The notes: generated from the letters alone by a model not told the origin. A stretch of 64,000 nucleotides of DNA from CAXXOK01 sp964584315 (GCA_964584315.1 CAZOZO010000005.1:48526-112525), one strand, 5' to 3'; shown: positions 18,335 to 28,271, numbered from the stretch's first letter. Numbers and translations are program-made.

Positions 18335-19693
18335 CTAGGCCAGCGCCTTCATCCGCGCTGCTTCGGCCGATACGCTGCGGGCGAGAGCTTCTTCATCAAT
18401 TGCCTTGAGGCGGCCGCCTTCGACCACCACGCGCCCGTTGACCACGGTCAAATCTACTGGAGAACCAAGGCCAACTGTGGCAAGCATCGCGGCCACATCG
18501 CCCGTCGCGCCTGCAAGCTCCAGCCTGTCCTCGCGCACGGCAAACAGGTCGCATGCCATGCCTACGGCAAGGTGGCCGATATCCGCGCGGCCCAGCACCC
18601 GCGCGCTGCCGCGTGTGGCAAGCTTCAGGATGTCGTAACCGCTGGGGGCCTTCTCCGCCCACGTGAGCCGGTGCAGCAGGTAGGCGGCGCGCATCTCGCT
18701 CAGCAGGCTGGAGCCATCGTTGCTGGCGCTGCCATCCACCGCGAGGCCCAGGGGCACGCCGAGGGCCAGCATCTCCGGCACGCGGCATACGCCGCTGGCC
18801 AGCTTCATGTTGCTGGCGGGGCAATGCGCCACGCCCGTGCCCGTAGCGGCAAGGGTTTGCAGCTCTTCCTCCGTAAAGTGGATGCCGTGGGCATACCATA
18901 CGTCGGGGCCCGTCCAGCCCAGCCTTTCCATATAGGCAAGCGGGCGCAGGCCTGTTTTAGCCAGCACGAAAGCCTGCTCGTCCCGCGTTTCGGCAAGGTG
19001 TGTGTGCAGGCGCACGCCCAGGCTGCGCGCCAGCTTGGCCGTTTCCACCATGAGCGCCTCGCTCACGCTGAAAGGCGAGCAGGGCGCCAGCGCCACCTGC
19101 CGCATGGCGAAGGGTTTGGGGTCGTGGTATGTTTCCACAAGGCGCATCGAATCAGCTACAATGGCGTCCACCGTCTGCACGACCGAGTCCGGCGGCAGGC
19201 CGCCGTCCTTCTTGTTCAGCGACATGCTGCCGCGCGAGGCCACCATGCGCACGCCGATCTCCGCGGCAGCGGCAAACTGTGCTGCGATCAGGTCGCCGCT
19301 GTCCCTGGGAAACACGTAGTGATGGTCAAACACCGTGGTGCAGCCGTACTTGGCCAGCTCGCCCATGCCCGCGAGTGAGCTCAGGCGCACGCCGTCCACG
19401 GTCAGGTGCTTCCAAATCTCATACAGGGCGATGAGCCATTCGAACAGTTCCAAATTCTGCACGCGCCGGATGTTGCGCGTCAAAATCTGATACAGGTGGT
19501 GGTGGGTGTTGATGAGCCCCGGATACACCGCCATGCCCCGCAGGTCGAGCGTTACGTCCGCAGGCGGCGCGTCCGGCCCGATGTGGTCGATCACGCCGTC
19601 CGTGGCGTGCAGGTTCACATTTTCAAACACATTGTCGCCACTGTCCACGGTCACCAGATGGCGGATGTTTTTCAGCAGAAGCGTTTGGGCCAT
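18335..19693 (-). CDS. Amidohydrolase, 8-oxoguanine deaminase-like
   Basis: 452 residues from the ATG at 19691-19693, preceded by AGAAGGGA; the frame continues upstream, but that extension has no ribosome binding site. Metal-site motifs of the amidohydrolase superfamily are present: THHHLYQ, the HTHLAET histidine, YAHGIHF and AVDGSASND. Stretches such as GSMSLNKKDGGLPPDSVVQ and SNMKLASGVCRVPEML closely match the 8-oxoguanine deaminase/hydroxyatrazine-hydrolase-like subgroup, which deaminates purine-like bases in the cytosol. Purine salvage or damaged-base clearance is the likely role. Close relatives act on other heterocycles, so the substrate needs testing. Confidence 0.85.
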   Translation of the reverse strand: MAQTLLLKNIRHLVTVDSGDNVFENVNLHATDGVIDHIGPDAPPADVTLDLRGMAVYPGLINTHHHLYQILTRNIRRVQNLELFEWLIALYEIWKHLTVDGVRLSSLAGMGELAKYGCTTVFDHHYVFPRDSGDLIAAQFAAAAEIGVRMVASRGSMSLNKKDGGLPPDSVVQTVDAIVADSMRLVETYHDPKPFAMRQVALAPCSPFSVSEALMVETAKLARSLGVRLHTHLAETRDEQAFVLAKTGLRPLAYMERLGWTGPDVWYAHGIHFTEEELQTLAATGTGVAHCPASNMKLASGVCRVPEMLALGVPLGLAVDGSASNDGSSLLSEMRAAYLLHRLTWAEKAPSGYDILKLATRGSARVLGRADIGHLAVGMACDLFAVREDRLELAGATGDVAAMLATVGLGSPVDLTVVNGRVVVEGGRLKAIDEEALARSVSAEAARMKALA

Positions 19694-19740
19694 GGTACCA
19701 TCCCTTCTGTGGCGGGCGCCGCCGCCTGTGCGCTGGATAC

Positions 19741-19769
19741 AAGGTAGCAAAAACGGTACGGTGTGTCAA
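19741..19769 (-). promoter_or_regulatory. Promoter of the amidohydrolase gene
   Basis: On the complement a perfect TTGACA (19764-19769) lies 17 bases before TACCTT (19741-19746). The -10 is weak, the position is right, about 48 bases before the start codon. Confidence 0.5.
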
Positions 19770-19788
19770 GAGACGTGCTGCGGGCTGC

Positions 19789-21681
19789 TCAACCCTCCGC
19801 GTCGCCACCGTCTGTCGCGTGCGCGTGGCTGTCCAGCAGCTTGCGGAACTGCGTCTCATACAGCTCGCGGTACAGGCCGCCGCCAGCCAGTAAGGCCTCA
19901 TGCGTGCCCTCCTCCACGATATGGCCGCTGTCGATCACTAAAATTCGATCCGCGGCGAGGATGGTGGACAGGCGGTGCGCGATCACGATGCTCGTGCGGC
20001 CCTGCATCAGCTTCTCCAGCGCGGTCTGGATGGCGTTTTCGAGGATGGAATCCAGCGAGGAGGTCGCCTCGTCCAGCAGCAGGATGCGCGGATCCTTGAG
20101 GATGACGCGCGCGATGGACACGCGCTGCTTTTCGCCGCCGCTGAGCTTGAGGCCGCGGTTGCCCACCACCGTATCGAAGCCCAGCGGTTGGCGCGCGATA
20201 AAATCGTCGATGCTGGCGACCTTGCACGCGTGCCGCAGCTCCGCCTCGGACGCGTCCGGCTTGGCAAGCAGGAGGTTTTCGCGAATGGTTCCGTTGAACA
20301 GGTATGTCTCCTGCGTGACCATGCCCACGCTGCGCCGCAGGTGCATGAGGTCGATATCGCGCACATCAACCCCCGCCAGCGTCACGCTGCCGCCCTGCAC
20401 ATCGTAAAGCCGCGGGATCAGGTTGGCCGTGGTGGATTTGCCCGAGCCCGACGGGCCTACGATGGCATACATCTTGCCCCCGGGCACGGTAAAGCTGAGG
20501 TCGTTCAAGATGGTCTGGCCCGCGTCATAGCCGAAGTGAACGCGGTCAAACGCAACGGTCGCGTCGGTCAGATCAGGCGCTTGCGCGTCCGGTTTGCTTC
20601 GGATGGCGTTGGGCCTGTCCAGATAATCGAAGATGCGGGTGAACAGCGCCAGCGAGCGGGTCGCGTCCACCTGCAGGTTCAGCAGGGCCTGCACAGGGCG
20701 GTACATACGCCCGATCAATGCCACCATCGCCGTGATGGTGCCCACTGTGAGCGCCGTATCCGCGCGGGCAATGATCAGGTAGCCGCCCGCAAAGTAGATC
20801 AGCAGCGGGCCGATCTGCGAAAACATGCCCATGACCACGCGGAAGAACTTGCCGCTGCGCTGCTCGCGCATGGCGTTATGCATCACCTCTCCGTTTACGT
20901 CGGCAAAGCGCTGCGTTTCGGCCTTCTCCAGCGTAAACAGCTTGGTGAGCAGCGAGCCGGACACGCTGAGCGTCTCGGTCACCATGGAGTTCATGCGGTC
21001 GCGCTTCTCCTGACCCTGCGAGAGCAGCCTCCACCGTGTGCGCCCCACCTGCCGTGTGGGCAGGATAAACAGCGGTATTACCAGCACGCCCACGATGGCC
21101 AGCTGCCAGTTCATGCCAAACAGCGCCACTGTGGTGGTGAGTACGATGGCCACATTGCTCACGACGCTGGTGAGCGTGCCGGAGATGATGCTGCTGACCC
21201 CGTCGATATCGCTGTTCATACGGGTGATGATATCGCCTTGCGGCTCAGTGGTGAAAAACGCGTGCGGCATGGCGAGCAGGTGGCTGAACATCTGGTTCTT
21301 CATGTCGTACACGATATGCTGGGATATCCAAGCGCTGATGTAGCTCTCCAGCACGCCGATCACCTCGGAGCCCAGCAGCGTGCCGAATGCGAACAGCAGC
21401 AATTGTAAAAGCAGCGCCATGTCGCGGCCGATCAGTGCCTCGTCCACGATGCGGCCGGTGATGATGCTGGGCAGAAGCCCCACCGCGGAGGACAGGAGGA
21501 TGGCCGCAAACACGAGGATGAATTGCAGCCAGTAGGGCTTGAGATAGCCGCCGATGCGGCGCAGCAGCGCGCCGGTCACCTTGGGCATGTGTTGCTTTTC
21601 TTCCTCGGTCAAAAAACCGCGTGCGCCGCGCGGGCCACGGATGCCGCGCTCACCGCGGTCGCCGCCTTGCATCATGTTCAT
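19789..21681 (-). CDS. ABC exporter half-transporter (membrane plus ATPase) with collagen-like N-terminus
   Basis: 630 residues from the ATG at 21679-21681, preceded by AGAAGG; the longer open frame upstream is not supported. The N-terminus has five Gly-X-Arg triplets (GDRGERGIRGPRGARG, about residues 7-22), which is unusual. The membrane domain with six segments spans about 45-340. The nucleotide-binding domain follows, with Walker A GPSGSGKST, signature LSGGEKQR, Walker B ILLLDEAT and an H-loop in IVIAHRLST. This is the MsbA/LmrA-type exporter family, which works as a homodimer or heterodimer. No partner gene is adjacent, so a homodimer is likely. The substrate is unknown. Confidence 0.9.
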   Translation of the reverse strand: MNMMQGGDRGERGIRGPRGARGFLTEEEKQHMPKVTGALLRRIGGYLKPYWLQFILVFAAILLSSAVGLLPSIITGRIVDEALIGRDMALLLQLLLFAFGTLLGSEVIGVLESYISAWISQHIVYDMKNQMFSHLLAMPHAFFTTEPQGDIITRMNSDIDGVSSIISGTLTSVVSNVAIVLTTTVALFGMNWQLAIVGVLVIPLFILPTRQVGRTRWRLLSQGQEKRDRMNSMVTETLSVSGSLLTKLFTLEKAETQRFADVNGEVMHNAMREQRSGKFFRVVMGMFSQIGPLLIYFAGGYLIIARADTALTVGTITAMVALIGRMYRPVQALLNLQVDATRSLALFTRIFDYLDRPNAIRSKPDAQAPDLTDATVAFDRVHFGYDAGQTILNDLSFTVPGGKMYAIVGPSGSGKSTTANLIPRLYDVQGGSVTLAGVDVRDIDLMHLRRSVGMVTQETYLFNGTIRENLLLAKPDASEAELRHACKVASIDDFIARQPLGFDTVVGNRGLKLSGGEKQRVSIARVILKDPRILLLDEATSSLDSILENAIQTALEKLMQGRTSIVIAHRLSTILAADRILVIDSGHIVEEGTHEALLAGGGLYRELYETQFRKLLDSHAHATDGGDAEG

Positions 21682-21882
21682 GGGGGCAGGCCTTCTTTCA
21701 AACGACGAGGACAGGGGATGGGGGAAGCGCCGCGGGCGGATGCGGATTTTCGGCACGGGAAGATCGAGGATGCCCACAGTATAGCAGCAACGAGGCGGCT
21801 TTGTCCATGTTGCGCATGGCGCGGGTCGCTGGCCGGCAGTGTATGGCTGAGCAGGGCGAAAGCGAGGCAAACGCACCCGTAC

Positions 21883-21911
21883 TTGACGCTTTGCGCGTTT
21901 GCGGCTATGAT
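21883..21911 (+). promoter_or_regulatory. Promoter of the PLP decarboxylase gene
   Basis: TTGACG (21883-21888) and TATGAT (21906-21911) are 17 bases apart, about 55 bases before the start codon. Confidence 0.7.
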
Positions 21912-21966
21912 GCCAACAGACTGGGGCGGTGGCACAGCATGAGAGTAGAGAAATGAGGCGATGGCC

Positions 21967-23376
21967 ATGCGGTGGGAAGAGCTCGAGGCGCTGCTTTACC
22001 GGCAATTGGAGGACGAGGCCCTGTTTGCACAGGCGAAGGACGGCGCGCTGGATTACCTCCACCATCTGGATACGGGTCGCGTCTACCCGGACGAAGCTGC
22101 GCTGCAGGCGCTGGCTGCCTTTGACGAGCCCCTGCCCAGCGGTGTAGAGCCGCAGCCGGAGCGGTTGATCGAACGGTTAAACGACATAGGCGCAAAGGCG
22201 ACCGCCAAACAGAGCGGGGGTCGCTACTTTGGCTTTGTGAACGGCAGTAACTTCCCCGTGGCGCTGGCGGCCCGCTGGATGGCCGACGCGTGGGATCAGA
22301 ACAGCGCGCTGTATGTGATGTCGCCCATCGCGGCCAAGCTGGAAGAAGTGTGCGAGGGCTGGCTGGTGTCGCTGCTGGGCTTGCCGGTTGGCACGGCGGT
22401 GGGGTTTGTGAGCGGCTCCTCCACGGCCATCCTGTGCGCGCTGGCTGCCGCGCGGGACGAGTTGCTGCTGCGGCAGGGGTGGGATGTGCATATGGACGGC
22501 CTCTTCGGCGCGCCGCCATTGCGCGTGGTGCTGGGCGAGCAGGCGCACTCCTCGGTGATCAAGGCGCTCTCACTGCTGGGAGTGGGCAAGAAGCAGCTTG
22601 TTTTTGCCCCGGTGGACAGGCAGGGCCGCATGTTGCCGGACGCGCTACCGGCACTGGACGCTCATACGCTGCTGATCGCGCAGGCGGGCAATGTGAACGG
22701 CGGCGCATTCGACCCGCTGGACGCGCTGGCGGACAGGGCGCAGGCGGCGGGCGCGTGGCTGCACATCGACGGCGCGTTCGGGCTATGGGCGGCTGCCTCG
22801 CCAGCGCTGCGCCACCTGACGCGGGGCATGGAGCGGGCGGATTCGTGGTCCGCGGACGCGCACAAGACGCTCAACGCCCCGTATGACAGCGGTATCGTGC
22901 TGTGCAGGCGGCGCGAGGCGCTGGCGCGCGCCATGCATGCCGCGGGCAGTTACCTGCAATACAGCTCCGCGCGCGACGGCATGCTCTATACGCCGGAAAT
23001 GTCACGCCGCGCGCGAGGCGTGGAGCTGTGGGCTACCCTGCGCTATTTAGGCCGCGAGGGCGTTGCGCTGCTGGTGGAGCGCCTGTGCGAAAACGCCCGC
23101 AGCTTTGCCAAGCAGCTTGCGCAGCATGGATTCGTCGTGGAGAACGATGTTGTGTTCAACCAGCTTGTGGTGCGGGCGGGCAGCGATGCGTTGACCGCCG
23201 CTACCCTGCGCGGTATCCAGACAGGCGGGGTGTGCTGGTGCGGCGGCGCGCAGTGGCAGGGCCGGAGCGTGATACGCATCAGCGTATGCAGCTGGCGCAC
23301 CACCGCAGCGGACATCGAGGCTTGTGTGGCCGAGTTCGTGCGCGCGCGGGAGGCTTCGCTGCACGGGGCGGACTGA
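21967..23376 (+). CDS. PLP-dependent decarboxylase/aminotransferase-fold enzyme (group II decarboxylase family)
   Basis: 469 residues. The ATG at 21967 lies 8 bases after GAGG; the ATG at 21961 is an alternative. The fold-type I PLP site is clear: SGSSTAILCAL for the phosphate, GAWLHIDGAFG for the Asp that contacts the pyridine nitrogen, and SADAHKTLNAPYDSG with the Schiff-base Lys. The N-terminal GGRYFGFVNGSNFPVALAARWMADAWDQN pattern is that of aromatic-L-amino-acid/glutamate decarboxylase relatives (PF00282). The substrate amino acid is not predictable. It is transcribed divergently from the ABC exporter; a product-export link is possible but unsupported. Confidence 0.85.
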   Translation: MRWEELEALLYRQLEDEALFAQAKDGALDYLHHLDTGRVYPDEAALQALAAFDEPLPSGVEPQPERLIERLNDIGAKATAKQSGGRYFGFVNGSNFPVALAARWMADAWDQNSALYVMSPIAAKLEEVCEGWLVSLLGLPVGTAVGFVSGSSTAILCALAAARDELLLRQGWDVHMDGLFGAPPLRVVLGEQAHSSVIKALSLLGVGKKQLVFAPVDRQGRMLPDALPALDAHTLLIAQAGNVNGGAFDPLDALADRAQAAGAWLHIDGAFGLWAAASPALRHLTRGMERADSWSADAHKTLNAPYDSGIVLCRRREALARAMHAAGSYLQYSSARDGMLYTPEMSRRARGVELWATLRYLGREGVALLVERLCENARSFAKQLAQHGFVVENDVVFNQLVVRAGSDALTAATLRGIQTGGVCWCGGAQWQGRSVIRISVCSWRTTAADIEACVAEFVRAREASLHGAD

Positions 23377-23881
23377 GCGGGTTGCATGCGTGCCCGAGTA
23401 TAACGAGGGCTACACGCTGCGCAAGCTTTGCAGCGTGCGGCTCTTCCGCCTATGGGCTTCAAGTGCTCAAACAGGGTGGGGGTCATAAGCATCGCCGATG
23501 ATACTGGCGCGTATGACCGCTACGTTGCCGCGGGGGGATGCCCGAAGCCGCGCACCGCGATGCGCCATGCGCGCTCTCTTGCGAGCCGCGGGGTTTTATA
23601 GGCTGTATGATCCGCGGCATGGCAAAAAGAGGCCGCTGTAAGCCATCGTCCCGCAAACGACCTTGCATCGCGATACTTCTTCCCTGCGCTATACGAGCGC
23701 CGGAACGCGATAGGGTATGACCCATGCCGACGATACGCATAGACAAGCCCCGCCAAGCATGGCGGGGCTTTGCCGCGGGCAGGGGGAGCAAGGTTGCATC
23801 CGCATCTGCCGCAGGCGGGAAACCTGCCAAGAGGCGCTTCCATTACCTTGCGAAAATGGCAGCACCTTGAAAAAAACCCCC
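23377..23881. other. Intergenic stretch with one hairpin
   Basis: No gene is supported. The only clear structure is the hairpin at 23745-23770. Confidence 0.6.
23745..23772 (+). terminator. Terminator-like hairpin
   Basis: AAGCCCCGCCA (23745-23755) and TGGCGGGGCTT (23760-23770) form an 11-base GC-rich stem with a 4-base AGCA loop, followed by only one further T. It is about 370 bases past the decarboxylase stop, so its link to that gene is loose. Confidence 0.6.
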
Positions 23882-23909
23882 TTGACATCCACGCCGGATG
23901 CGATACGAT
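23882..23909 (+). promoter_or_regulatory. Promoter of the HTH protein gene
   Basis: A perfect TTGACA (23882-23887) and TACGAT (23904-23909) are 16 bases apart, about 52 bases before the start codon. Confidence 0.7.
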
Positions 23910-23960
23910 AGGGACAATGAAAACGTTATATCGCCGCTCGCGCGGGGAGGTCAAAGGCCT

Positions 23961-24413
23961 ATGGCGACCAACCAGTTGAACAAGCGAACCGAAACGCTGT
24001 GGCACCTGCTGCAGGAGAGTCCGTCCGTATCGCAGTACATCGCGGAAAATGCGGCGGAGCTTGCCGTGCCCTCCTTTGCGACCTTTATAACGGAGCTGTG
24101 CAGGCAGCGGGGTGAACGGCCCGAGCATGTGATCCGCCGCGCGGGGCTTGAACGCTCGTTTGGGCACCAGCTGTTCAAGGGTACGCGCAGGCCGTCGCGC
24201 GATACGGTGCTGCAGCTTGCCTTTGGCTTTGAGGCAGATATCGAGCTTGCGCAAGCACTGCTCAAGTATGCCCAACACTCGCCGTTATACCCGCGAAGCG
24301 CGCGGGATGCGACCGTTATCTACTGCCTGTTCCATCGCTTTACGGCCACGCAGGCGCAATGCCAGCTGGCTGAAGGCGGCCATGGCCTGATGGGGGCGGA
24401 GCGGTTGCGATAA
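23961..24413 (+). CDS. Small XRE-like helix-turn-helix protein
   Basis: 150 residues from the ATG at 23961, after GGGGAGG and AAAGG. The central part (FITELCRQRGERPEHVIRRAGLERSFGHQLFKGTRRPSRDT, about residues 44-84, quoted here only by position and key words) has the lambda-repressor-like pattern: helix, turn, recognition helix with SFGHQLF, and a basic RRPSRD wing. I recognise the pattern from Bacillota HTH proteins often encoded beside Ser/Thr kinases, but no kinase is here. The last 20 residues may be poorly conserved. A DNA-binding role is likely; targets are unknown. Confidence 0.72.
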   Translation: MATNQLNKRTETLWHLLQESPSVSQYIAENAAELAVPSFATFITELCRQRGERPEHVIRRAGLERSFGHQLFKGTRRPSRDTVLQLAFGFEADIELAQALLKYAQHSPLYPRSARDATVIYCLFHRFTATQAQCQLAEGGHGLMGAERLR

Positions 24414-24862
24414 CCGAAAGCAGCGTTAGCCTGTAGGGCTTACGGGCCGAAAGCATTGTCGCGCGTGCCCCGCGACAGGTGCGAGCTGGTGAGACTGCCC
24501 GCCACTGGCGTGACAAATCGACAGTTGTCATTGTGGGCTGGCTGCCTACCTTTTTGGGGGCACCGCATGCTATCATGCTGCCAATGACACAGTGCCAACG
24601 CGGAGTTCGTCTCCGATGGCCAAACGCTTGGTACATCCTCCCCTGTTGCGTGTCCTGCGCTCCGCGCGGCGTGCTTTTCTGCACGGCCCCCAGCGCACGG
24701 CGCCCGCCCGACGCGGTAGTTGGGCCGTCTGCCGCGAGCTAACTGAGTATGTCTGCTTTCTTTCGCCTTTCCGTTCGATGCCATCCGCGCGCAGCGGCGT
24801 GCGGTGGAAATATTGATCGCGTCCTTATCACAGGGCCAAAGACGAAAGCAGGAGGGATACCC
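24414..24862. other. Intergenic stretch, nothing recognised
   Basis: No frame with a ribosome binding site and protein-like composition, no strong hairpin and no convincing promoter were seen in this 449-base gap. Confidence 0.55.
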
Positions 24863-25717
24863 ATGATCTCTAGCGGGAAATGCGATGTTTGCGGCAAGGT
24901 TGCGGAATGTGTGCACCGCACGTTCGGCACGGCGGACACGGCTAACGACCCGGCGGCGCTGACCGATTACGCGGGGGATGTGCAACTGTCCGCCTACAAG
25001 CGGACGGGCACCTTCGCCATCTGCGACGATTGCGCGAAGGCGGCGGGCACGCCTGCCTCCAAAGCGTGGGTCACGCTGCTGGTTGCGGCTGTGCTGTACC
25101 CGGGTCTCATCTACCTGTCGCGGTATACGATGGCGGGCACCGATGCGCTGCTGCCCATCCTGTCGATCGTCCTGATCTTCGCCGCCATGATCGTGCAACT
25201 GAGCGCGGCAATGACGCTGCTGATGGGCGCGGGCTTCAGCAAGGGCAGGACGATGGGGCTCTCCCTTTTGCAAATGGTGCCGTTTGCGGGCTTTCTGGTA
25301 TTCGCCTACAAGCGGTCGATCGACCGCGGTATTCGTGCCATGCGAGCGCTAAAACCTGTTGCCAGAAAGCGTTTCCTGGCCGACGAGCAGGAAAATGCGA
25401 CCCTGCGGCAGATGGCGGAGAGCGGCGAGCTGACCGATACGGAGAAGCTGCGCGAATACCAGCGCAGCGAGGCGCGCCGTATGGCGCAGGCAGAGGCCGC
25501 GCATGAATCGGCCCGCAAGGGCAAGATATGGGGCGCGCTGCTTGGCATCGGCGTCACGGTGATCATCATGCTGCAGGGCTGCAATGTATACAGTACCCGC
25601 ACGGGCTATATGACGCTGTTCCGCACCATCGAGCTCACGCCGGAGACGTTCGCGCTGGTCATCGGTGCGCTGGTCGTGTTCGATGTGGTCGCGCTGGTGC
25701 GCGCATTCAAGCGGTAA
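24863..25717 (+). CDS. Zinc-ribbon membrane protein of unknown function
   Basis: 284 residues from the ATG at 24863, directly after AGGAGGGATACCC; the frame is open upstream but lacks any other initiation signal. The N-terminus has a split zinc ribbon: CDVC (residues 7-10) and CDDC (about 54-57). At least four membrane segments follow (about 65-85, 90-125, 130-150 and near the C-terminus), with a long charged, probably coiled-coil cytoplasmic loop (about 160-225, rich in Arg, Glu and Ala) between them. I do not recognise a named family. No neighbours suggest a pathway. Confidence 0.72.
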   Translation: MISSGKCDVCGKVAECVHRTFGTADTANDPAALTDYAGDVQLSAYKRTGTFAICDDCAKAAGTPASKAWVTLLVAAVLYPGLIYLSRYTMAGTDALLPILSIVLIFAAMIVQLSAAMTLLMGAGFSKGRTMGLSLLQMVPFAGFLVFAYKRSIDRGIRAMRALKPVARKRFLADEQENATLRQMAESGELTDTEKLREYQRSEARRMAQAEAAHESARKGKIWGALLGIGVTVIIMLQGCNVYSTRTGYMTLFRTIELTPETFALVIGALVVFDVVALVRAFKR

Positions 25718-26444
25718 AGACGGCTGCCGGGTTGAAGACAGGGCAGGCAAAAACAAGAATGGAAGCGGCGAACTGTGCATCCCCATGACGCTGGAGATGC
25801 TTGCGACCATGGCGTGCGCGTTGGTGGGCGAAAACGGGACGGATACGGGTTTCGAGGCGCTGACCAGCAAGTAAACGACGTAATGTTGCTCACAGCGGAT
25901 ACGCCGTTTGGCCGCGCCGGAACCTTCTGTGTGCGGGTGCTCGCCATTTGGCCAGTATGGTACCGAAAGCCCGTGATGCCCGACTGGTGGTGTTGGCGTG
26001 GGACACCGCCGTTTGATCCGGTGCTACAACCTCCAGCATCGGTGTAGCGCTGATGCCGAACGGAATGCCGGATGGGTACATACTGACGATACCCATCGCA
26101 TGCATGATGCTGCGTCTCTCGCGCTACCGCAACCCATTTGAGGATGCGTGAAAAGTAGCCGATGAGCAATACGGAAATGCAACATATACACAACCAACGC
26201 GGGCGGACAGCACTACGCTGCCCGCCTGTAATTTGTCGCAGACACACGCGCGTCATCGACGCTGGCCGAAGGATTTCAGGCCTTATGCGGAGAACGGCAC
26301 GACATTTTGCAAGATGTGGACAGGAATCCTTCATATGCATTGATACGCCTGACATGCGGGCAAACGCTGAATGGCTTTGCCTGAAAGGATGGTATGATTC
26401 TTTTGCCAAAATGGGAATGGCAAGGAAACATGAAATCCCATGTT
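25718..26444. other. Long intergenic stretch, no gene seen
   Basis: About 730 bases with only short, non-protein-like frames. A 29-residue frame at 25785-25874 has no ribosome binding site. A weak GC-rich inverted repeat lies near 26203-26230 without a T-run. Base composition is more AT-rich towards the opp promoter. Confidence 0.55.
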
Positions 26445-26473
26445 TTGACAGCCGAAAACAACGAAAGTACAAT
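26445..26473 (+). promoter_or_regulatory. Promoter of the opp operon
   Basis: A perfect TTGACA (26445-26450) and TACAAT (26468-26473) are 17 bases apart. The predicted leader to the oppA start is about 107 bases. Confidence 0.85.
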
Positions 26474-26586
26474 CCCAACATGCGAAAATGCTAGACAAGA
26501 AAACGTTTCCGTATTATGATTGTTTTATCTTCCGAGTTGCAAACTCGATCGAAAAAGGAAGAAATACAGGTAAGGAGTATTCACAC

Positions 26587-28212
26587 ATGAGAAAAACAGC
26601 CATGAAGCTTGTCGCTCTTGTGATGTGCATCACCTTGGTGCTGGGCGTCGGCAGCTATGCCGTTGCCGAAGGCGGCAAGGTGCTCAAGGTGCACATTGAG
26701 ACCGAAGTCCAGTCGCTGGATCCCCAGGTTGCGACGGATGGCACTTCCTTTGAGGTAATCGCAGACTTTACCGACGGTCTCTACCAGATGGATGCCGCCG
26801 GTGCTCCCGTGCCCGCGCTGGCCGCCGAGTCCACCGTCAGCGCGGACGGCCTGACCTATACCTTCAAGATCCGTGAGGATGCCAACTGGTCCAACGGCGA
26901 CCCCGTGACCGCCGATGACTTCGTCTACGGCTGGCAGCGCGCCGTCGACCCCGCGTTCGCCAGTGAATACGCCTACATGGTCACCGACATCGCGCTGGTC
27001 AAGAACAGCGTGGCGATCAACAAGGGCGAGATGCCGGTGGATCAGCTGGGCATCAAGGCCATCGACGCCAAGACGCTGGAAGTGCAGCTCGAGTCCCCCG
27101 TGAGCTACTTCTACAACCTGCTCTACTTCCCCACGTTCTACCCCGTCAACCGCGCGTTTGTGGCAAAGTGCGGCGATACCTTCGCCACCAGCCCCGAGAC
27201 GGTGCTCTCCAACGGCGCGTTCATTCTGGAAAGCTATGAGCCCGCCGCCACCAGCTTCTCGCTGGTCAAGAACCCCAACTACTTTGACGCTGCCCGCGTG
27301 AGCCTGGACGGCCTGAACTATCAGGTGATCAAGGACAGCCAGACCGCGCTGCTGAGCTACCAGAACGGCGATTTGGACATCGTCGCCCTCTCCGGCGATC
27401 AGGTTGAGCTCGTGCAGGACGATCCGGAGTTCTCCACCGTCAACGCCGGCTACCTCTGGTACATCACCGTGAACCAGATCAAGTATCCGGAACTGGCGAA
27501 CGTCAACTTCCGCAAGGCGCTCAGCGCCGCCTTTGACCGTGACGCGATCTGCGCCAGCATCATCAAAGACGGCTCCACCCCTGCGACGTACGCTGTGCCC
27601 AGCGGCTTTGCCACCGGCCCCGATGGTAAGGACTACCGCGAGACGGCCTATAGCTTCGAAGGTTCCGACAAGGCCAAGGCTGCCGAATACTACGCTGCCG
27701 CCTGCCAGGAGCTTGGCAAGAGCGAGTTCGCTCTCACCCTGCTTGTGGAAGACAACTCGGTCGCTCAGAACATCGCAGCGTTCATCCAGCAGGAATGGCA
27801 GACCACGCTGCCCGGCCTGACGGTCGAGCTGAAGGTGGAAACCAAGAAGCAGCGCGTCCAGGACATCCAGAACGGCGACTACAACGTGTGCCTCACCCGC
27901 TGGGGCCCGGACTACGCCGACCCGATGACCTACCTGAACATGTGGATCACCGACAACAGCAACAACTATGGCTTCTGGAGCAACGCGGATTACGATGCCA
28001 TCATCAAGAGCTGCATCAATGGCCCGCTGTCGCTTGATCCGGTCGCCCGCTGGCAGGCGCTGAAGGATGCGGAAAAGATCATCATGGACAACATGGTCAT
28101 CCTGCCCGTGTACCAGAAGAACAATGCGATGTTGACCAAGGCCAACGTGAAGGGCATCGAGAGCCATCCGATGGCGCTCAACCGTGTGTTCAAGAACACG
28201 ACCATTGAGTAA
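26587..28212 (+). CDS. oppA: Oligopeptide ABC transporter substrate-binding protein
   Basis: 541 residues, starting after GGTAAGGAGTATTCAC. The open frame runs upstream, but this start has the ribosome binding site and an intact signal peptide (MRKTAMKLVALVMCITLVLGVGSYAVA, type I, no lipobox). The mature sequence carries family-5 solute-binding landmarks: ETEVQSLDPQVATDGTSFEV, TYTFKIREDANWSNGDPVTADDFVYGWQRAVDP and PMALNRVFKN at the end. This family binds peptides of 2-5 or more residues; some members bind other ligands. It heads an oppABCDF-order operon. Confidence 0.93.
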   Translation: MRKTAMKLVALVMCITLVLGVGSYAVAEGGKVLKVHIETEVQSLDPQVATDGTSFEVIADFTDGLYQMDAAGAPVPALAAESTVSADGLTYTFKIREDANWSNGDPVTADDFVYGWQRAVDPAFASEYAYMVTDIALVKNSVAINKGEMPVDQLGIKAIDAKTLEVQLESPVSYFYNLLYFPTFYPVNRAFVAKCGDTFATSPETVLSNGAFILESYEPAATSFSLVKNPNYFDAARVSLDGLNYQVIKDSQTALLSYQNGDLDIVALSGDQVELVQDDPEFSTVNAGYLWYITVNQIKYPELANVNFRKALSAAFDRDAICASIIKDGSTPATYAVPSGFATGPDGKDYRETAYSFEGSDKAKAAEYYAAACQELGKSEFALTLLVEDNSVAQNIAAFIQQEWQTTLPGLTVELKVETKKQRVQDIQNGDYNVCLTRWGPDYADPMTYLNMWITDNSNNYGFWSNADYDAIIKSCINGPLSLDPVARWQALKDAEKIIMDNMVILPVYQKNNAMLTKANVKGIESHPMALNRVFKNTTIE

Positions 28213-28233
28213 TCGCCCCTGAAACGCCTTATG

Positions 28234-28271
28234 CCGCGCAGCGTCCACCTCTGGCCGCTGCGCGGTTTTTT
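28234..28271 (+). terminator. Attenuating terminator between oppA and oppB
   Basis: CCGCGCAGCG (28234-28243) pairs with CGCTGCGCGG (28256-28265), followed by six T residues. Lying inside the operon, it should stop most transcripts after oppA and give excess binding protein over channel. Confidence 0.85.

Noticed and set aside
25785..25874. Small 29-codon frame with protein-like sequence
   Set aside because: No ribosome binding site and no sign of conservation that I could judge.
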